Below are positions 19,131 to 20,000 of a DNA stretch of 20,000 bases, one piece after another. The stretch comes from Actinidia chinensis (lineage: Eukaryota > Streptophyta > Magnoliopsida > Ericales > Actinidiaceae), in assembly GCA_009663005.1 (NCBI GenBank), contig CM018893.1:9524607-9544606 (forward strand), given 5' to 3'. The position numbers and the translations under genes were made by a program. The notes below the pieces were generated by a model. The model worked only from the letters and a program-made list of their open reading frames with translations. It had not been told where the DNA came from and searched no databases. The stretch's first letter is position 1. Each line of letters opens with the position of its first letter.

Positions 19131-20000
19131 TCAGCATTTGCATGGTGAATACAAAAAGACTCGTGCACAATACTCTACATAGATTACCAAAGCTGTGCCA
19201 AAGAACCTCTCAAGGATTAGACAGTGGTATAAAATACCATACTTGGAAACAACCCATAACACAAGGATATTGATTTCATGCTTCAAACCCTATAAGCATT
19301 GTCTCTACTGTTTCTACAGGGCTGGAACTCGAAACAGTACAGATGGGGCAAAGAGGGTGATCCAACCCACCAGTAGAGTTTTCCATGACCTATCACCAAA
19401 TTCTTAGAACATTTGTCCAAATATACCCTATACACATGCATAACCAAGAGTTAAAAACGATATGTCCTTTTGGTGATCATTTTTATGGTAACCAAACACC
19501 TCCGCATCATGTCAGAAAACACTTTACTTTCTGGATTAATCTTATGTCTACAAATTTGTTATTCACCTTCCAACCAAAGAATAATGGATAAAAAACAGAT
19601 GTGGTTTACAAAAAAAACAAGAAACATTAAGCTGTATGGACCAGAATCATTTAGGTATGACTCACAATACACCAAAGTTCAATCTCCCGCCTACATTTTG
19701 TAACCAGATCTCTTGGTTTAATTCTGGGTAGATACAACTTATTAGAAAAACAACATTAACATCATTTTGGAACATGGCTTTCACTTTTCGGAGCAACTGA
19801 GGTCTTGGACTTTAACATTTACACGGCTTTCAAGGTTCAGGGTCCAACTTCCCGAGGCAGCATCCAATTCCCACTTATAGACAAATCACAACTTAATGAG
19901 CGAAGGAGTATCAACGCTCCAGCATAAAATTTTCGTTGTTTAGATCTTGATTGGGTAAGAGAAGGGAAATGAAAATAAACTTTTTAAGGGTGCAAATATA
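19131..20000. other. Right edge of window, no supported gene
   Basis: Overlapping open frames of 68-77 codons occur at 19195-19703 on the + strand, but they have no domain I recognise, mutual overlap and ordinary AT-rich composition. A gene could continue beyond the window, but nothing here shows it. Confidence 0.4.

Noticed and set aside
1..20000. tRNA, rRNA or other structured RNA genes
   Set aside because: No convincing A/B box pair, cloverleaf or ribosomal sequence was seen; a covariance-model search would be needed to exclude small RNAs.

Overview
The window looks like nuclear DNA of a flowering plant, probably a eudicot: it is AT-rich, has no bacterial-style gene packing, and is built almost entirely from nested plant transposable elements around one broken plant gene. 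I see no intact protein-coding gene. All calls come from reading the sequence by eye; no database search was possible.

Layout. (1) 1-7528: a decayed Ty3/gypsy LTR retrotransposon of the Tat/Ogre type on the + strand. It has an LTR end and primer-binding site at the left edge, a gag pseudogene (80-1588), only the last ~60 codons of pol (1711-1887), a 3' noncoding region with diverged tandem repeats, and a long antisense reading frame (aORF, 4690-6910, minus strand) that is also broken. Inside it sits a 1684-bp solo LTR of another element (2636-4319), with TG...CA ends and a 5-bp target duplication AGACA on both sides. (2) 7529-16849: a UDP-glycosyltransferase pseudogene on the + strand, most like the zeatin O-glucosyltransferase group. 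Its first ~30 codons are missing where the gypsy element abuts it. (3) 7638-14831: a 7.2-kb CACTA (En/Spm-type) DNA transposon inside that pseudogene, with CACTACAAGAAA / degenerate complementary ends, a 3-bp target duplication CGC, subterminal repeats at both ends (a ~122-bp tandem array on the right) and no recognisable transposase. Its interior has intron/exon-like pieces of an unidentified gene on the minus strand, so it may be a gene-capturing, non-autonomous CACTA. (4) 15704-16514: a further ~0.8 kb splits the glycosyltransferase within its PSPG signature box and contains a hAT-like terminus. (5) 16850-20000: AT-rich DNA downstream of the pseudogene with no gene I can support, only a hairpin and a promoter-like TATA motif.

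The strongest result is internal. Removing the CACTA element plus one CGC copy joins the two glycosyltransferase halves in one reading frame, at a position where the family has the expected residues. This fixes both transposon ends and the identity of the target gene. I found no novel molecular system; the interest lies in the nested insertions, the captured cargo and the antisense retrotransposon gene.
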